Source: Chloroflexota bacterium
GTDB lineage: Bacteria > Chloroflexota > Anaerolineae > Anaerolineales > UBA4823
NCBI GenBank assembly: GCA_029782365.1
Contig: JAKOUW010000085.1
Span: 124,001 to 188,000 of the forward strand
Reading direction: 5' to 3'
Length of the DNA stretch: 64,000 nucleotides
The notes under the pieces are model-generated. The model saw only the letters and a list, made by a program, of their open reading frames with translations. It was not told where the DNA came from and searched no databases. Shown here one piece after another: positions 17,307 to 28,708 of this stretch. The position numbers and the translations under genes were made by a program. The stretch's first letter is position 1. Each line of letters begins with the position of its first letter.

Positions 17307-18224
17307 CTAATGTGGTAAAAACGCTTCTAGATTCAACGTAAAGCAAGATCGATCAGAGTCTCCTGCCATTAATTTTACGAACTCATCGATTGTCAAAGTA
17401 GTTCCTTTATCGAGGGGCACACCTTTAATCGGAGGATAGTAAGGATTTTTGCCCAACCAAAGGATTACGTAATCATATCGAACTGCAAGTGGACATTCCT
17501 GCGGTGAACTCGGTTCCGGGCCATCAGGAGAGTGAAAAGTGGCAATTAAATCATAGTCATCAAAATATAGATCGATGAAGAAAGTTGTATTTCCACTTTC
17601 TAGATTCCAGGTCAAATTTACACTTGAGGGTTTCCCATAACGCTGGATCAAGGCCTTGGGTGAATAAGCCATCCAGCGGGTTTCGGTTATGCCATTCGAC
17701 CCGATCACTTGCATACCTATTCTTTGATTCTCCACAATTTTATTTTGTGACACGAGCATTACCCCGAACGAAAAACTACCCTTTAATTGAGGTTCATAGC
17801 TAGTATAGTCTCTTCCATCGTGCGTTGTATTGTAAGGTGAAAATCCCAGATGAAAAAAGAAGCTACTTGCTTCATCACGAGTTGTTTTGCCCGGTACAAT
17901 ACCCCAAAAGCAGGGTGCCAGGCAGTCACCCGGATCTTGTAATAAACCAAGAATCACCCCATCTGCTTTTGAAGGTTCGAGTGTGTCCAGCGGCGTTGGC
18001 GTCAAGGTTGGAGTAGCCGAAGGGATCAAGGTAAGTGTTGGCGGAATGATCGTTTTGGTAATGGTTGCCGTAGCCGTTGAGGTTCTGGTAGGGGTAGGTG
18101 TAACTACCGTTGGGGAAGGAGACTGCCTGAACTGTGTTGATTGAGCCGTTGCGCCTGGTCGATTACATCCAGCGAAAATGAATACCAGGATTAAGGTAAG
18201 AATGAATAACGAGATAAGCTTCAT
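17307..18224 (-). CDS. Lipoprotein of unknown function, downstream of orphan metalloprotease tail
   Basis: A 305-residue lipoprotein starting at ATG 18224 (GGAG 10 bases upstream). The signal ends FAGC (about residues 16-19), then comes a Thr/Pro-rich linker (TPTRTSTATATITKT, later TPTLTPTPLDTLEPS). The folded part (about 90-305) has no family I know; two cysteine pairs (LAPCFWG; ECPLAV and DRSCFT) may form disulfides. It follows the orphan HEVGH toxin-like fragment by 50 bases and precedes the Rhs remnant by 3. The arrangement suggests a membrane-anchored immunity candidate; that is inference from position. Confidence 0.65.
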   Translation of the reverse strand: MKLISLFILTLILVFIFAGCNRPGATAQSTQFRQSPSPTVVTPTPTRTSTATATITKTIIPPTLTLIPSATPTLTPTPLDTLEPSKADGVILGLLQDPGDCLAPCFWGIVPGKTTRDEASSFFFHLGFSPYNTTHDGRDYTSYEPQLKGSFSFGVMLVSQNKIVENQRIGMQVIGSNGITETRWMAYSPKALIQRYGKPSSVNLTWNLESGNTTFFIDLYFDDYDLIATFHSPDGPEPSSPQECPLAVRYDYVILWLGKNPYYPPIKGVPLDKGTTLTIDEFVKLMAGDSDRSCFTLNLEAFLPH

Positions 18225-18273
18225 CTTAAAGTGTCTCCTGCTATACCGTATGGTGCATAAAGAATGTGTACGC

Positions 18274-18744
18274 CTATGGAGCAAAAACACCACTCACAAA
18301 TTTAGTCATATCTATTCCCGCACCCATGTCAGTAATAATGTTGCCTGCAACAAAGTTCGCTAATGTATCTGCCCACTGTTCATCTGAGTTTTGAGCCGTA
18401 TAATTGGTGCCTTGCAAAGCGTCTTGGCCACCGGTCCAGTAAGGATCAGAAACTTTAGGTTTGAGGAGGGCATTATTTGTGTCAATCTTTCCTTCTGGAG
18501 TTATCCAAGTGCGTGGGCTTTTTTCGAGTGCATTAACATATTGATTTCCTCCTTCAGAATTAGCATCAATCAAGTGCCCAACCTCATGGAAGATATTTAT
18601 GTAAGGACTTGGGAATGAGCCGCCGGTCTCAAAATCAATATAACCTCTACCTGTCATACCATGGTAGTTGCCTTTAGTGTGATCATTCAATGTAAAGGTT
18701 GAACCTCCTATCAATGATTTAAGTTTACCGCCCAAGCGATCCAA
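18274..18744 (-). pseudogene. Orphan Rhs-tail-like zinc metalloprotease domain
   Basis: A 156-residue open frame with no credible start (only a TTG, no ribosome site), so probably a toxin-tail cassette cut from its carrier. It contains HEVGH (His53, Glu54, His57) and a downstream EQWADTLANF (Glu122) that fits the third zinc ligand of a gluzincin-like peptidase. Such domains occur as Rhs/contact-toxin C-termini. The sequence upstream of about 18740 is unrelated plus-strand coding remnant, so a recombination junction lies there. It is followed by a lipoprotein gene. Confidence 0.6.
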
Positions 18745-18848
18745 TCGCGGCGCTGGAAGAGCCGGCGGACGCCTTGGTGTGCGACGCCGCCATTCCCGCC
18801 GCCGAAATTGTGGCGGAGATCATCGATGATGCGCAGCGGAAAGCCTGA
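18740..18848 (+). pseudogene. C-terminal remnant of an unidentified plus-strand gene
   Basis: From about 18740 the plus strand reads DPIAALEEPADALVCDAA... to DDAQRKA and a TGA at 18846-18848, with clean GC-rich codon use unlike the AT-richer sequences on either side. It has no start and is cut at the toxin-tail boundary. I cannot name the parent; it may be the end of a P-loop kinase. Evidence that foreign modules were inserted into an older gene here. Confidence 0.35.
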
Positions 18849-18889
18849 TGATCATGAAATCCTGCGGTCGTCTCAGCTAAGACCAACCA

Positions 18890-20269
18890 TTATGGCGCAG
18901 GCGTTACCGTCGAAGTGCCAGGCTGCTCGAGCGGAGCGTACCAGCCCGCCACCTCGACCGCCCAACCCTCGACGCCGTCTGCCGTGCGCATGCGCCACCA
19001 ATAATAGCCATCCGTATCTACCGGGCCTTCCAGGATGGTTACTGTCTCGCTGGTTTGGAGCTGCCTTATTATTTTAGCGCTGAGAAATGGCGATTTGCGC
19101 AGATTTATTCGATCACCAAATTCAGTAAGCCGGTATTGGTTCTCTATCTGCAGCGCCGGAACGGGCGAAAAGGATGGATATTCAGGGGCCAATTTTAAAT
19201 ATCGAAGTATACGTGTCATCGCCTTCGTTTGCATGTCCATAATGTAGGCATCCATGCCACCGAATCGGCAGTCTCTCGTACCGGCATTCAACACAATATA
19301 TCTTGGATCCGGCGACCAGCTTCCATCTGCCTGGGCAAAAACAGGATTGAAGTAGGAAGCAAGTGCGCCATCGGGCAATGATAAAACAGCTAAATTCATA
19401 CAAGTTTTTGGATCAGTAGTATCTACATAAATTAAAAGCCTTTTCCCGTCCGGGGAAATTGAATTAAGAAAATTATATTTACCGGGCAAATCTTTCACCA
19501 AGCGCTCATTCTTTCCATCGCTGTCGATTGCCATTAAGTGATTAAGCTGGCCATTCGGTTTGTTAGATATATAATAAATTGTTTTCCCATCTCGCGACCA
19601 TATAGGATAATCATTCCGAAAGCCATTTTTCACCAGGAATTGAGGCGTATTTCCATCTGCGTTGCGGAGCTTGATATCAACGATCCACTTCTTTTCAAGA
19701 AAAGATTCACTCGCATAAACGATGCTTTTTCCATTTGGAGACCAGTTTGGGCTTCTACTACAATCGTCCATTTCATCGGTCATTTGATGCAGATCCTTCC
19801 CATCTATGCCGATCGTCATAATCTGGAAGCACTTGTCATTCCAATCCGTATCGAATCGTTTGGCATAAATGAAAGCCAATTGATGCCCATCAGGCGACCA
19901 GGCAGGAGATGAACCCACGAAATCGGCCGCTTGATCTTTAATGACATTCTTCATTTCAGAGCCATCCGCTCGTGCAATATATATACCCATTTCTTGCACA
20001 CTAATAAATGCGACCCAATTGCGTTGAAGATAGGCGGGCAATTCGACGGTCGGGAAGGCCGTGTTCGTAGGTAAGGCTGTTGGGTAAGGCATGGTAGTTG
20101 CCGGCGACTGGATCGATGCTTTCGGCAAAGTCGGTTCAATAATGAAGGTTGGCTTTGTCTGGTTGGTAATAGTGGCTTTAGGTTCCTCAACTACACTGGT
20201 ACGAATTGTCGCAGTGCAGCTCATCGTGGCGAAAAGAAAGATAAGTGGAATGATGGGTAGAATCTTCAT
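18890..20269 (-). CDS. Lipoprotein with PD40 propeller and C-terminal SH3 domain
   Basis: A 459-residue lipoprotein: signal with TMSC lipobox (about 15-18), Thr/Pro linker, a propeller of repeats such as WSPDGHQLAFIYAK, WSPNGKSIVYAS, WSRDGKTIYYIS, SPDGKRLLIYVD and WSPDPRYIVLNAG, then a bacterial SH3-like domain (about 385-445; INLRKSPFLSAKIIRQL ... YYWWRMRTADGVEGWAVE). SH3b domains often bind cell wall peptides. It is directly downstream of the Rhs-C39 gene (10-base gap), parallel to the other toxin/lipoprotein pairs. Surface sensor or immunity candidate; undecided. Confidence 0.75.
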   Translation of the reverse strand: MKILPIIPLIFLFATMSCTATIRTSVVEEPKATITNQTKPTFIIEPTLPKASIQSPATTMPYPTALPTNTAFPTVELPAYLQRNWVAFISVQEMGIYIARADGSEMKNVIKDQAADFVGSSPAWSPDGHQLAFIYAKRFDTDWNDKCFQIMTIGIDGKDLHQMTDEMDDCSRSPNWSPNGKSIVYASESFLEKKWIVDIKLRNADGNTPQFLVKNGFRNDYPIWSRDGKTIYYISNKPNGQLNHLMAIDSDGKNERLVKDLPGKYNFLNSISPDGKRLLIYVDTTDPKTCMNLAVLSLPDGALASYFNPVFAQADGSWSPDPRYIVLNAGTRDCRFGGMDAYIMDMQTKAMTRILRYLKLAPEYPSFSPVPALQIENQYRLTEFGDRINLRKSPFLSAKIIRQLQTSETVTILEGPVDTDGYYWWRMRTADGVEGWAVEVAGWYAPLEQPGTSTVTPAP

Positions 20270-20279
20270 ATCATAACAC

Positions 20280-21515
20280 CTATGTGGGAATATAAATTAG
20301 ACTATATTGCGAGGGAGGTGTAATCACTAAATAGTTCTTGCTAAATGAAGCCTCGAATTCCTTAGGGGAATAAGATTGTTGGTCATTATTGAGAGGATTG
20401 ATTACGGTGATTTTGTTATCTGAAATCTCTTTAATGACAACGTAATGGTTCGCGAGATATCGCGGATCATATTTACCTGTTGGTTTTCCTTCAATAATTA
20501 GGGGAACAAATTCCTGGGGAATAAGTTTTCCGGTTTTTGGATCAACGCGTACATGGACTATTACATACTTCCCAGCTTTAACACAACTAACTATATGCTT
20601 TAAAGAATCTGGGCTACCCCACATTACAACAGTAATTTTCACTCCTGGAACAGTATTTTCTACCAGATATTCTACGTCTTTCGGTTCAATCATCTCTTTT
20701 GTAGGATTTAAGTCGACAATTTGCTGCAATGGTATTAAATGTCCCATTATTGCTTCTGCGACAATTTCAGCTGAGATAAATCCACATAAATTGCCGCTTA
20801 GAAATCCTCCGGCCGTTACATTATATTGGGACCACGGTGTATCAATTTCTCTATCTAATGCTACGGAAACATTAGACGATATCTCTTTATCTAAATCAGG
20901 GAAAAGATCTGAACAACTCATTCTATTACCTAATCTTATACAGCCGTGGCCAGTAGGATCAATAGAGTTAATTGGGTTGTTGAGCATTCCAGCATAACGA
21001 TCCCAGGCAGCCGGATTGCCTGCCCCGGGTACAATGGTATCTGCCGAAGAGAATCTGCCCAACGCAGGGTCGTAAAAACGTGCGTTGTAGAAAATCAGCC
21101 CAAAGTCAGCCGCTGCCCCGCTGGTGTAGCTGTACTGCCCGGTATATTGATACTTCGCCGGCAGGCTAGGGTTCGTGGAGTACCTGATTTCGCCAAACGC
21201 CTTGTACAACTGCTTCGTCACATTTCCCCCACTCCCATCCGCACTCACGCTCGTGCTCCCCAGGTGATCGCCAAACAGGTAGCGCAGGCCCACACTGCTG
21301 CGCATGGCCACGCGCTGGCTGCCCAGGTAATAATACTTCGTCGCGCTCCCGCCCGCCACTTCGTAGTAGTTCTTGACGAAATAGGTGCTGGTCGCCGTGG
21401 TGGCCGTCAGCGTCTGCTTCACCCGCACCCCGTCTCCAGGGAAAGTTAATGAAGACCCATTGAATGAATAGACGGTCACATTGTTTCTTTCCAGGGAAAT
21501 ATCAAGATTCCACAA
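20280..21515 (-). CDS. Truncated Rhs core with C39-like cysteine peptidase tail
   Basis: A 411-residue protein. After 26 non-Rhs residues (MWNLDISLERNNVTVYSF...) it enters the Rhs core at GDGVRVKQ and shows GDHLGSTSVSAD, YQYTGQYSY and the terminal FYNARFYDPALGRFSSADT...NPINSIDPTG boundary. After that DPTG comes a variable tail with a papain/C39-like arrangement: Cys244 (NLCGF), His357 (ANHYVVIKEI) and Asn373 (VINPLNN). No signal peptide and no full core, so it is an orphan cassette rather than a complete Rhs exporter. A lipoprotein gene follows. The tail codon use is AT-rich compared with its surroundings, consistent with acquisition. Confidence 0.78.
   Translation of the reverse strand: MWNLDISLERNNVTVYSFNGSSLTFPGDGVRVKQTLTATTATSTYFVKNYYEVAGGSATKYYYLGSQRVAMRSSVGLRYLFGDHLGSTSVSADGSGGNVTKQLYKAFGEIRYSTNPSLPAKYQYTGQYSYTSGAAADFGLIFYNARFYDPALGRFSSADTIVPGAGNPAAWDRYAGMLNNPINSIDPTGHGCIRLGNRMSCSDLFPDLDKEISSNVSVALDREIDTPWSQYNVTAGGFLSGNLCGFISAEIVAEAIMGHLIPLQQIVDLNPTKEMIEPKDVEYLVENTVPGVKITVVMWGSPDSLKHIVSCVKAGKYVIVHVRVDPKTGKLIPQEFVPLIIEGKPTGKYDPRYLANHYVVIKEISDNKITVINPLNNDQQSYSPKEFEASFSKNYLVITPPSQYSLIYIPT
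21085..21438 (-). repeat. Direct repeat of Rhs core, copy 2
   Basis: Partner of 16570-16935; homology stops abruptly at GTCTCCA (21438), where the sequence changes to the non-Rhs N-terminus of the C39-tailed gene. Confidence 0.85.
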
Positions 21516-21586
21516 AATAAAACCTACTATGATTCTAGCCCCATCTCAGAAACAGTCAAGCATGACAAATGGCCCATTAAAACACT

Positions 21587-21611
21587 CTGCCCGGATCAAT
21601 CGTCCGGGCAG
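21587..21611 (-). terminator. Terminator after nitroreductase gene
   Basis: Nine-base-pair stem (21587-21595 with 21603-21611); on the minus strand it is followed by AGTGTTTTA, a short U-rich tail. Lies 10 bases past the stop. Confidence 0.7.
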
Positions 21612-21620
21612 GGCTGTGGT

Positions 21621-22178
21621 TCATTCCATCCAGGTTGTGCGGTCCGCGAAGCCTGGGCGTTCGGGGGGCGGCAGCTCAAACTCTGGGTAGCCAATATAGA
21701 TGAAGGCGATGAGCGGCTGATCGGGCGACAGGCCGAGGAAAGCTTTGACGGCCGGGTCGCTGGCGCCCGGGCCGGTGCGCCACATGGCCGCCAGGCCGAG
21801 CGCCTGGGCAGCCAGCAGCAGGTTTTCGGCAGCCGCAGCCGCCGCGCAGATGTTCTCGATCTCCACCACCTTCGGCTCGGAAGGCAGGTCCACGCCCACG
21901 GCGATGACCAGCGGGGCGCGCAGGGCCTTGGCGGCCTCGGCCTGCAGGCCCTCGGGCGGCGTTTCGGGCTTGCGCTGGCGCAGCGATTCGGCCATCACCG
22001 CGCCCAGTCGCTGGCGGGCGGCGCCGCTCAGCACGACGAAACGCCAGGGGCGCACCTTGTGATGGTTGGGAGCCTGCACGGCGGCCGAGAGCAGCTCTTC
22101 GACCAGGGCACGCGGCAGGGGGGCGGCTTTCACCTTGCTGATGGAAGCGCGCTGATGGATGGCAGCGAGAGCGTCCAT
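21621..22178 (-). CDS. Nitroreductase-family flavoprotein
   Basis: A 185-residue FMN-dependent oxidoreductase. ATG 22178 with GAGGTG upstream gives MDALAAIHQRASISKVK, the usual family start; the longer frame would run into the upstream peptidase gene. Features: RASISKVK at the FMN-phosphate site, AAVQAPNHHKVRPWRFVVLSG, and the C-terminal LGLSPDQPLIAFIYIGYP. The NHHKVRPW motif places it near the YdjA-type small nitroreductases. It follows the S9 peptidase by 7 bases. The substrate is unknown. Confidence 0.87.
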   Translation of the reverse strand: MDALAAIHQRASISKVKAAPLPRALVEELLSAAVQAPNHHKVRPWRFVVLSGAARQRLGAVMAESLRQRKPETPPEGLQAEAAKALRAPLVIAVGVDLPSEPKVVEIENICAAAAAAENLLLAAQALGLAAMWRTGPGASDPAVKAFLGLSPDQPLIAFIYIGYPEFELPPPERPGFADRTTWME

Positions 22179-22185
22179 GTTCACC

Positions 22186-24156
22186 TCAACTTTTTGCCGC
22201 ATGGGCGGCCAGGGCGGCGGGCAGGCCGGGCACCTGCTCGGCGCCCGCCAGCACCTGCACACTGGAGCCAGCGAAATCAGCGCCCACCGGCTCCCAGCGG
22301 CCTTCCAGGATGCGCGCCAGGAACAGCTCGGTGATGGCATTGAAGGCCAGGTTGTTTTCAGGGCGGGCAAAACCGTGTCCTTCATCGGGGAAGAGCACGT
22401 ACGAGACCGGGATGTCCTTGCTCTGCATCGCTTTCACGATCTGGTCGGATTCAGCCTGCTTGACGCGCGGGTCGTTGGCGCCCTGGCCGATGAGCAGCGG
22501 GCGGCGGATGCGGTCGGCGAAGTTGACCGGGGAGCGCTGCGCCAGGAACGCTTTGCCTTCCTCGGTGCGAAAATCGCCCACCCGGCTGGTGAACATGTTG
22601 ACCATCGGCGCCCAATACGGCGGGATGGTCTCCAGCAGGGTGATGATGTTGGACGGGCCGACGATGTCCACCCCGCAGGCGAACACATCGGGAGTGAAGG
22701 TCAGCCCGGCCAGGGTGGCGTAGCCGCCGTAGCTGCCGCCGGCAATCGCCACCTGGTCCTGGGCGGCAATTCCTGCGCCCATAGCCCAGGCGAGCGCGTC
22801 CAGCAGGTCGTCGTGCATCTTTGCGCCCCACTCCAGGTTGCCGGCGTTGGTGAAATCTTTGCCAAAGCCGGTCGAGCCGCGGAAGTTGACGCTCAGCACG
22901 GCGTAGCCGCGGTTGGCCCACCACTGGTGATAAGGGTTGAAGCCCCAGGCATCGCGCCCCCACGGCCCCCCGTGCACGAAGAGCACAGTCGCCAGCGGGC
23001 GCTGCGGGCGGCCAGGTTGGGCAGCGTCTGAGCCTACCGGCAGGGTGTAATAACACACCATATCCAGGCCGTCGCGCGTGCGCACCACGGCTGAGTGCAT
23101 GCGGGCCAGGGCATAGCTCTCCAGGTCCGAACGGTTGGAGAAAAGATACACCGCCTGGCGTTGGCCGCGGTCGTAGCGGTAGTAGCGCACCGGGCCGTTG
23201 TCCATCAGATAAGCCACGATCCAGAAGCGGTCGTCCAGGGTGCGGCTGATCACTTCCAGGTCTCCGTCGGCCACGCCGCGCAGGTAATCCAGGTCGGGTT
23301 GGATGGCCGGGTCGAGCACCTGCCAGCTCACTCGCTCGTAGTTGAAGCGCACTGCCTGCACTTCATGCGTGGCGGGGTGGACCAGCGCGCCATCGGCATC
23401 GGAGCGGCCGTCCTCGGCCAGCAAGACGGCGGCGCCGCTGGCCATGTTGAGCTTGAACAGGGCGGCGGTGTTGCGGCCGCGGCTGTCCAGCAGGTAGAGG
23501 TTCTCGCTGCGGCCGTCGAAACCCACCGGGCTGGTGGTCAGGGTGTCTTCCATGCCGATCTGCAGGAACGGCGCCCACTGGCCGTCTGCGCCGCGCCGGT
23601 GGACTGCCATGCCGCCGTCGGGCGTCATGGCGGAGGCCAGCAGAACCTGGAAGCGGCGGTCGGTGGTGTATTCCAGAAAACCGGCCTCGTTTTGTTCGAC
23701 GAGCGTGCGCTCGCCGGTGCTCAACTGCAGGCGGTAGAGGTCGTGAAGCTGTTCGTTGCGGTCATTCAAAGCCACCAGCGCTTCGGAGGGAAATTCGGGG
23801 CTGAGCTGCTGCAGGCGGGCGGAGACTTTTTCATACGGCGTCAGATCGCGCTCCTGCCCGCTGGCGAGGTCTACGCTGTACAGGCGCCAGTTCTCGTCGC
23901 CGCCTTTGTCCTGCAGATAGAGGATGTGCTGGTTGGTGAAGGCCCATTCGTAAAACCGGATGCCGCGCACCTTGTCGGCGGTGACCGGGCGAGCGGCGCC
24001 CAGGTTTTCCACCGGCGCCACCCACACGTTCAAGACGCCATCCAGTGGCGCCAGGTAGCTCAGGTAGCGGCCATCGGGGCTGAGGCGTGTCATGGCTTTT
24101 TCGGGGTTGCCGAATAAAACTTTGCGCGGGATCAGGGGGGTTGCATTTTCAGGCAT
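22186..24156 (-). CDS. S9-family prolyl oligopeptidase / acylaminoacyl-peptidase-like protein
   Basis: A 656-residue cytoplasmic serine peptidase: an N-terminal seven-bladed propeller (about 1-380; first blade RLSPDGRYLSYLAPLDG) and a C-terminal alpha/beta hydrolase. The catalytic triad is visible as Ser in GGSYGGYATL, Asp in ANDPRVKQAESDQ and His in FPDEGHGF; the oxyanion-hole HGGPWGRDAWG is also present. No signal peptide. It is first of two co-directional genes, before the nitroreductase. Family is sure; specificity is not. Confidence 0.9.
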   Translation of the reverse strand: MPENATPLIPRKVLFGNPEKAMTRLSPDGRYLSYLAPLDGVLNVWVAPVENLGAARPVTADKVRGIRFYEWAFTNQHILYLQDKGGDENWRLYSVDLASGQERDLTPYEKVSARLQQLSPEFPSEALVALNDRNEQLHDLYRLQLSTGERTLVEQNEAGFLEYTTDRRFQVLLASAMTPDGGMAVHRRGADGQWAPFLQIGMEDTLTTSPVGFDGRSENLYLLDSRGRNTAALFKLNMASGAAVLLAEDGRSDADGALVHPATHEVQAVRFNYERVSWQVLDPAIQPDLDYLRGVADGDLEVISRTLDDRFWIVAYLMDNGPVRYYRYDRGQRQAVYLFSNRSDLESYALARMHSAVVRTRDGLDMVCYYTLPVGSDAAQPGRPQRPLATVLFVHGGPWGRDAWGFNPYHQWWANRGYAVLSVNFRGSTGFGKDFTNAGNLEWGAKMHDDLLDALAWAMGAGIAAQDQVAIAGGSYGGYATLAGLTFTPDVFACGVDIVGPSNIITLLETIPPYWAPMVNMFTSRVGDFRTEEGKAFLAQRSPVNFADRIRRPLLIGQGANDPRVKQAESDQIVKAMQSKDIPVSYVLFPDEGHGFARPENNLAFNAITELFLARILEGRWEPVGADFAGSSVQVLAGAEQVPGLPAALAAHAAKS

Positions 24157-24179
24157 TGTCGCTCCTTGTAGATAACAAC

Positions 24180-24209
24180 CGGCTGTCCCAAAATAGTCTG
24201 GGACAGCCG
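24180..24209 (-). terminator. Hairpin after ppdK
   Basis: Eleven-base-pair stem (24180-24190 with 24199-24209), 8-base loop, 20 bases past the ppdK stop. The following sequence is not U-rich, so termination strength is doubtful. Confidence 0.55.
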
Positions 24210-24229
24210 TGATGATCAGGTTTGGCGGG

Positions 24230-26992
<2,763 letters not shown>

Positions 26993-27206
26993 TTCAAACC
27001 TCCAGGGTAGATTAAAAAATATATGATGACGATCTTGCAGATCGGGTTGTTCCACCCTGCCAGGCAGCTTTGGTATGCACGCCTGCGCAGATGTAGAAAC
27101 AACCAAGGTATAAGTTTACCATGTTTCTCGCCTGGACAGGCGGCCTGGATTCAATTAAACTTGCTGTATCCGGCTTCATTCGCGCCTGTTCTTAATGGAG
27201 GAAAGC

Positions 27207-27635
27207 ATGTCAAGTCAAGCCCCCGTCAGCCAAACCAGTTTCTTACAACATTTGAACGACAGCCTGGTGAGAGCGCAGCGCACAGCCGCCAACTTCCGGC
27301 GGTTGAACACTTCCCTGGTGCTGACCAGCCTGTTCAGCTCTGCCATGGGCACGATGATCACCGGCCTGACCGTCGCCAATGGACCGATTATCGGCACGGG
27401 CGTGCCTGGCTGGCGCGTCTCCTGCATCCTGGGGGCTGTGCTGGCATTTCTGACCACGATCAGCGTTGGCCTGAGCCAGCAGCTGCGCGTCAGCGAGCGG
27501 CTGGCGAACAGCCAGGCCTGCACCGGCAGGCTGCGCGCCCTGGAGCTGATCTTGAGCACCCAAAGCCGCTCATGGGAGAGCGTGGTCAACGATTACGAAG
27601 CTGTACTGCGCGAATTTGCCGACATCCTGAACTGA
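27207..27635 (+). CDS. Small two-helix membrane protein
   Basis: Unrecognised 142-residue protein. ATG 27207 follows GGAGG by 5 bases. Residues about 32-58 and 66-88 are hydrophobic and likely cross the membrane; both flanks are polar and helical, with the C-terminal 50 residues predicted cytoplasmic or coiled (NDYEAVLREFADILN). The pattern, two adjacent membrane helices followed by a helical tail, resembles SLATT/DUF4231-type proteins, some of which are defence effectors; that likeness is weak. It stands alone, convergent with menA. Confidence 0.6.
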   Translation: MSSQAPVSQTSFLQHLNDSLVRAQRTAANFRRLNTSLVLTSLFSSAMGTMITGLTVANGPIIGTGVPGWRVSCILGAVLAFLTTISVGLSQQLRVSERLANSQACTGRLRALELILSTQSRSWESVVNDYEAVLREFADILN

Positions 27636-27652
27636 ACCTGGGCCGCCCGCCG

Positions 27653-28564
27653 CTACTTCAGCAGGGCGCCCAGCACAAAACCGGCACCCAACAAAACGCC
27701 GTACAGAAGTTCCAGTTGACCGGTGCCGCCCAGGGCCTGGTTGAGCGCCCGCCCCTGGGCATGCCACACCAGGTGCAGCATGCGGTAAGCGCTGGGCAGC
27801 GCCAGCCAGCTCAATAAAATCCAGCCCGGCGCCAGGCCGCTGGCTGCCAGGACGGGGGAAAACAAGAAGGATACGCCGACCAACAGCGTGTATTCCCAGC
27901 GCGCCGCCTGCGCTCCAAACCGCACCGCCAGGGTGTGCTTGCCGGCGCGCCGGTCGGTCTCCACATCGCGCAGGTTATTGACCACCAGGATGGCCGTGGT
28001 CAGCAGACCCATGGGGATGGAGATCGCCCAGGCCGCCAGGCTGACCGAACCAGCCTGGACAAAGTACGTTCCGGCGGCCGCCACCGGCCCAAAAAAGATG
28101 AAAACCACCAGGTCACCCAGGCCGTAGTAGCCGAAAGGCAAGGGGCCTCCGCTGTAGGCGATGGCCGCCAGGATCGAAAAGAGGCCAATGGCCAGCACCG
28201 GCCAGCCGGCCAGCACGACCAGGTACACGCCCAGCAGGGCGGCCGCCCCAAAACACACCCACATGCCCGCCAACACCTGCCCGGGCTTGAGCAGACCGGC
28301 CTGCGTGACCCGCAGCGGCCCCAGCCGTTCGGCAGTATCGGCGCCGCGGTGAAAGTCAAAGACATCGTTGGCCAGGTTGGCGCCAATCTGCAGCAGCAAA
28401 GCCGCCAGCAGGGCGGCCAGGGCGGCTGGCAAGGCGAAGCGCCCCTCCGCAAAAGCAACGGCGGAGGCAGCCAGCACCGGCGCGGAGGCCGCGGGCAGCG
28501 TGCGCGGCCGGGCGGCCATCAGCCAGATTTGAACGGGCGTTGGGGAAGCGGCGGGGGTGGTCAT
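27653..28564 (-). CDS. menA: 1,4-dihydroxy-2-naphthoate polyprenyltransferase
   Basis: Membrane prenyltransferase of the UbiA family that attaches the isoprenoid chain in menaquinone synthesis. 303 residues, about nine hydrophobic helices. The first Asp-rich motif is QIGANLANDVFDFHRGADT and the second is NNLRDVETDRRAGKHTL, both as in MenA; the N-terminal WLMAARPRTLPAA is also typical. Other men genes are not in this window. A monocistronic minus-strand gene. Confidence 0.93.
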   Translation of the reverse strand: MTTPAASPTPVQIWLMAARPRTLPAASAPVLAASAVAFAEGRFALPAALAALLAALLLQIGANLANDVFDFHRGADTAERLGPLRVTQAGLLKPGQVLAGMWVCFGAAALLGVYLVVLAGWPVLAIGLFSILAAIAYSGGPLPFGYYGLGDLVVFIFFGPVAAAGTYFVQAGSVSLAAWAISIPMGLLTTAILVVNNLRDVETDRRAGKHTLAVRFGAQAARWEYTLLVGVSFLFSPVLAASGLAPGWILLSWLALPSAYRMLHLVWHAQGRALNQALGGTGQLELLYGVLLGAGFVLGALLK

Positions 28565-28693
28565 TCGGGCAACTCTCCTGCGGAAAACTCACTGCGATTA
28601 TACATTGATTATCCCCTGGTCACCGATATGGCACAGGCAATTCATGGCTTTTTCTCTCTTTATTGGAATCATCGTATTCTAATCTTGGGCGAG

Positions 28694-28699
28694 TATAAT
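28694..28699 (+). promoter_or_regulatory. -10 box for L,D-transpeptidase gene
   Basis: TATAAT ends 9 bases before the ATG at 28709, so the transcript would begin within about 2-4 bases of the start codon. No consensus -35 at 17 bases. Confidence 0.5.
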
Positions 28700-28708
28700 T
28701 TCGGAATT

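Noticed and set aside
15135..21515. Rhs region as an insertion sequence or transposon
   Set aside because: No transposase, resolvase or terminal inverted repeats were seen; the repeats are Rhs-core coding sequence.
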